Positions 32,775-35,246 of a stretch of 35,246 nt of DNA are shown here, in pieces. Numbering within the stretch: position 1 is the stretch's first letter; every line of letters begins with the position of its first letter. The translations under genes and the position numbers were made by a program. The notes below the pieces were generated by a model, which had not been told where the DNA came from, searched no databases, and worked only from the letters and a program-made list of their open reading frames with translations. The stretch is from Bacillota bacterium (GTDB taxonomy: Bacteria > Bacillota > Clostridia > Acetivibrionales > DUMC01): NCBI GenBank assembly GCA_013314855.1, contig JABUEW010000035.1:1-35246 (forward strand). The letters are read 5' to 3'.

Positions 32775-33230
32775 GTGAAAAAGTACATTTATATTGGACT
32801 GGGAGGCTTCCTTGGTGCAATATCAAGGTATATTATTAAAGGAGTGACGATATATCATTATAAAGAGCACGTACCTTTAAATACCTTGATAATAAATATC
32901 ACCGGCAGTTTTGTACTGGCATTGCTGCTTTCTATCGCTTTGGAAATACTTGAATTTGATGCTGACCTGCGTTTGGGAATCGCTACTGGTTTCTTAGGTG
33001 CTTATACGACCTTCTCGACACTGTGCAAAGAAACGGTGAATCTGATGATGGAAAGTAATTACTACTCAGCAATCTCCTATATAACGGTTTCTACTATGAT
33101 CGGACTGGCTGCGGCATACTTTGGGATTGTCCTTGCCAGAGAAACCGTAGCAAAGCTTGTCAATAGAATGAAGAATAATTTAGAGCCGGAAGATGAGGTA
33201 CTGCTGCAAAAGGAAGGGGAGACTGAGTAA
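32775..33230 (+). CDS. crcB: CrcB/Fluc fluoride channel, subunit 1
   Basis: GTG 32775 follows AAGGAGAT by 9 nt and gives 151 residues with four membrane helices. Family motifs: GGFLGAISRYI at the start, NITGSFVLA and GFLGAYTTFSTLCKET, which holds the pore phenylalanine and the TTFST stretch. A charged cytoplasmic tail of about 25 residues (MKNNLEPEDEVLLQKEGETE) is longer than usual. Fluc channels export F- as antiparallel dimers; tandem genes like this pair usually form a heterodimer. The stop is immediately followed by the ATG of the second subunit. Confidence 0.93.
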   Translation: MKKYIYIGLGGFLGAISRYIIKGVTIYHYKEHVPLNTLIINITGSFVLALLLSIALEILEFDADLRLGIATGFLGAYTTFSTLCKETVNLMMESNYYSAISYITVSTMIGLAAAYFGIVLARETVAKLVNRMKNNLEPEDEVLLQKEGETE

Positions 33231-33596
33231 ATGGAATATATTTTAGTAGGTATCGGAGGAGCTTTTGGCAGTATAGCAAGATTTAGTCTGGAGAGAATTA
33301 TTACACAAAAGACAAATTCATCATTGCCAATAGGTACATTCATCATTAACATAACAGGAGCGCTTTTACTTGGACTTGTCAGCGGTCTGGGAATAAACGG
33401 AAATCTGTATTTGTTGACTGCAGAAGGGTTCCTGGGTGCCTATACGACTTTTTCAACTTTTATGTTTGAGGGGTTTAACCTTTTTCAGGAGAATGAAAAA
33501 TTGAATGCGTTCATATATATATTAGGTTCTTTGACTTTGGGGATTATTGGTTTTGCTGCAGGTTTAGAGACAGGCAACCTGTTAAAAGTTATATGA
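33231..33596 (+). CDS. crcB: CrcB/Fluc fluoride channel, subunit 2
   Basis: The protein has 121 residues and four membrane helices, with GGAFGSIARFSLERI, NITGALLLGL and GFLGAYTTFSTFMFEG. It abuts the first crcB gene with no gap, so translation is coupled; the ribosome site (GGGGAG) lies in the end of that gene. The pair should assemble as a heterodimer with opposite topology in the cell membrane. AGGAGG follows the stop, belonging to a truncated third gene. Confidence 0.93.
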   Translation: MEYILVGIGGAFGSIARFSLERIITQKTNSSLPIGTFIINITGALLLGLVSGLGINGNLYLLTAEGFLGAYTTFSTFMFEGFNLFQENEKLNAFIYILGSLTLGIIGFAAGLETGNLLKVI

Positions 33597-33609
33597 AGGA
33601 GGAGAATAT

Positions 33610-33672
33610 ATGAGTTTGCTGGGAAAGTGCAAAATATTAAAAATTTACATCATAAAATATTATGTTAACTAA
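33610..33672 (+). pseudogene. DUF190 N-terminal remnant
   Basis: A perfect AAGGAGGAG leads to ATG 33610 and MSLLGKCKILKIYI, which is the usual start of DUF190 proteins (M-x-L-x-G-K-A-K-x-L-x-I-[YF]-I), commonly the third gene of crcB operons. The frame then ends after 20 codons. About 85 residues have been lost. Confidence 0.6.
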
Positions 33673-33968
33673 TAAAATTTGGTAATTACAGCAGCTTTTT
33701 CGCTGCTGATTGGTTTACAACTGTATTGTGCTAGTAAAATATTAGTTGGCAATATCGATAAAATAAAAAGCCTACCCTTAAAGGTAGACTCCATCACGTT
33801 CATCCTGTATAATATTAGTTGAAAGAAAAATCAAAAGACAGTATGGTGAAGTGGAATAAAACAAGCTGGAGTATTATCACCTATAGTACCTGAAGATGTT
33901 AGAAAAGTTTACTTAAACAATAAAGAGAGTATCAAATTATGAACTTGACCTGAACTTTGGAGGATTTT
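33673..33968. other. Non-coding stretch with two hairpins
   Basis: CAGCAG and CTGCTG flank a T-rich loop near 33690-33710 and may end the fluoride operon, though no T-run follows. A second hairpin (CTACC 33772-33776, GGTAG 33783-33787, extended by AG/CT) is followed on the minus strand by TTTTTATTTT and is a good leftward terminator, yet no minus-strand gene ends there. No gene was found. Confidence 0.4.
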
Positions 33969-35102
33969 ATGGCAAAGTTAAATCTTATAGCTACAGCTGC
34001 TTTTGGTGTTGAGGCAGTAGTAGCAAGAGAGCTTAAAAAACTTGGATATACTGAACAAACAGTAGAAAATGGAAGAATAACTTTTGCAGGTGATTACGAG
34101 GCCATATGCCGGAGCAATATCTGGCTCAGGTCTGCAGACAGAGTATTGGTAAAAGTCGGTGAATTCAAAGCACTCACTTTTGACGAGCTCTTTGAAGGTA
34201 CCAAGGCTCTACCATGGGAGGAGTGGATTCCTGAGGACGGGGAGTTTCCTGTGGAGGGTAAATCCATAAGTTCAAAGCTTGCAAGCGTACCTGACTGCCA
34301 GGCTATAGTAAAAAAGGCTGTTGTAGAACGGTTGAAAAAAAGATATAAACGTACATGGTTTGAAGAGACAGGGCAAAAATATAAAATTGAGGTTGCACTT
34401 TTAAAAGATACTGCTACTTTAACTATAGATACCAGTGGTGCCGGCCTCCATAAAAGAGGATACAGAAAGCTGGTGGGTGAGGCCCCATTGAAGGAAACTC
34501 TGGCGTGCGCTATGTTATTGATAAGCCGGTGGAGAGGGGACAGAGTTCTTATTGACCCTTTTTGCGGCTCAGGTACAATTCCTATTGAGGCTGCTATGAT
34601 AGCCAAAAATATCGCTCCGGGGTTAAAACGGGAATTTGCAGCAGAAAATTGGCCGGTTATCCCGAAGAATTTATGGGAAAATACAAGGACAGAGGCAATG
34701 GACCTGGTAAAGAGAGAGCAAGTTATAAGGATCCAAGGTACAGATATTGATGAAAAGGCAATAAGCCTGGCTCGGTACCATGCAAAAGAGGCAGGGGTAG
34801 ATGAATTTATACACTTACAGTGTATGCCGGTTTCACGGATAAGCTCTAGGTATAAATACGGCTTTATTATCTGTAATCCGCCTTATGGTGAAAGATCGGG
34901 AGAAATCAAATCCGTAGAAAAACTGTATAGTCAAATTGGTCAAATATTCAACAAGTTTGACACGTGGTCATTTTACATTTTAACATCCCACCCTGAGTTT
35001 GAAAAATTTTTTGGGCGAAAAGCTGATAAAAAAAGGAAGCTTTATAATGGTAGAATAATGTGTAATTATTATCAGTTTTTTGGGCCTCCACTGCCCAAAT
35101 AA
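33969..35102 (+). CDS. THUMP-domain 23S rRNA guanine-N2 methyltransferase (RlmL/YpsC type)
   Basis: ATG 33969 has TTGGAGGA 5 nt upstream; a TTG at 33957 is part of that ribosome site. The 377-residue protein has an N-terminal ferredoxin-like/THUMP part (about 1-160: LNLIATAAFGVEAVVARELK, then the THUMP core around EVALLKDTATLTIDTSG) and a class I SAM-dependent methyltransferase (about 165-375) with GLHKRGYR, DPFCGSGTIPIEAA and the catalytic NPPYGER. These enzymes make N2-methylguanosine in 23S rRNA (position 2445 in E. coli). Length matches the bacterial single-domain form, without the second methyltransferase found in E. coli RlmL. It stands alone. Confidence 0.92.
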   Translation: MAKLNLIATAAFGVEAVVARELKKLGYTEQTVENGRITFAGDYEAICRSNIWLRSADRVLVKVGEFKALTFDELFEGTKALPWEEWIPEDGEFPVEGKSISSKLASVPDCQAIVKKAVVERLKKRYKRTWFEETGQKYKIEVALLKDTATLTIDTSGAGLHKRGYRKLVGEAPLKETLACAMLLISRWRGDRVLIDPFCGSGTIPIEAAMIAKNIAPGLKREFAAENWPVIPKNLWENTRTEAMDLVKREQVIRIQGTDIDEKAISLARYHAKEAGVDEFIHLQCMPVSRISSRYKYGFIICNPPYGERSGEIKSVEKLYSQIGQIFNKFDTWSFYILTSHPEFEKFFGRKADKKRKLYNGRIMCNYYQFFGPPLPK

Positions 35103-35121
35103 TTGCCGTCAACGTAAATTG

Positions 35122-35149
35122 TTGTTGCCAAAAAATATTTGACTAATAT
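35122..35149 (+). promoter_or_regulatory. Candidate promoter near the window end
   Basis: TTGCCA (35122-35127), a 16-bp spacer and TATAAT (35144-35149). The gene it would serve lies beyond the window; nothing else is seen in 35103-35246. Confidence 0.45.
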
Positions 35150-35246
35150 AATGAAATATATTATTATTTATAAAAAGTATTTACAAAAGCATGATGGTAG
35201 GGTGGTAGAAAGGATAGGGTTACTTGTATGTTATTGAAGGTTAGAA

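Noticed and set aside
1-35246. CRISPR arrays, tRNA and rRNA genes
   Set aside because: No regularly spaced direct repeats and no tRNA or rRNA signature sequences were seen on either strand.

Overview
The window looks like a chromosomal stretch from a low-to-moderate-GC Gram-positive, Clostridia-type bacterium. The support is strong Shine-Dalgarno sites (GGAGG), sigma-A type promoters, Rho-independent terminators, a PLP synthase pair (pdxST) under a MocR-type regulator, a fluoride riboswitch with paired crcB genes, and an OmpR/HAMP-kinase pair with a secreted DUF2680 protein. Base composition is mosaic: roughly 4060-8820 and 9520-11860 are clearly richer in G+C than the AT-rich blocks at 1700-4050, 21300-24600 and 27000-35246. 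Between intact genes lies an unusual amount of gene debris: pieces of hsdM, two EAL domains, phosphofructokinase, glutamine synthetase, Fic, CcdA, an AraC regulator, a sugar isomerase, a FlaR-like kinase, a GH78 glycosidase, a sugar ABC permease and a DUF190 gene. This is therefore an accessory, rearranged region.

Layout. 1-1650: hsdM and EAL fragments, the latter cut by a decayed IS1595-type element. 1704-5092: a FIST-domain sensor followed by a PAS-PAS-GGDEF-HD-GYP protein (c-di-GMP signalling). 5114-8818: the vitamin B6 module pdxT-pdxS (minus strand) with divergent pdxR, bracketed by a phosphofructokinase tail and a glutamine synthetase head. 8895-9225: two tiny ORFs, SHOCT-like and SymE-like. 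9520-11859: a membrane PAS-GAF-GAF-HD-GYP protein. 12041-15281: a three-gene operon of a small unknown protein, a two-domain KaiC-like ATPase and a PocR-GAF-GGDEF cyclase. 15377-16007: a truncated Fic gene. 16084-19434: a single polypeptide joining an endonuclease-Q-like PHP nuclease to a full UvrD-type helicase. 19470-21311: asnB with a terminator-like leader. 21541-24488: a two-component system and its probable secreted target. 24648-25180: debris. 25324-27279: a multicopper oxidase. 28003-29808: two paralogous genes fusing a Phd/YefM antitoxin-like domain to a Uma2 (PD-(D/E)XK) domain. 30265-31881: a GH78 ruin, a permease fragment and a 245-bp MITE-like element. 31899-33672: the fluoride operon. 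33969-35102: a THUMP-domain rRNA methyltransferase.

How the parts work together. Three intact c-di-GMP proteins and two EAL remnants make second-messenger turnover the dominant theme of the left half; the KaiC-like operon feeds into it through its GGDEF partner. The strongest candidates for under-described biology are the PHP-UvrD fusion (a possible one-protein repair system for deaminated DNA), the paired Phd-Uma2 fusions whose promoters carry different repeats in the same geometry, an IS-end remnant that supplies a promoter upstream of the two-component system, and tandem 11-bp repeats that probably bind the response regulator in front of the DUF2680 gene. All identities come from motif reading by eye; no database search was run.
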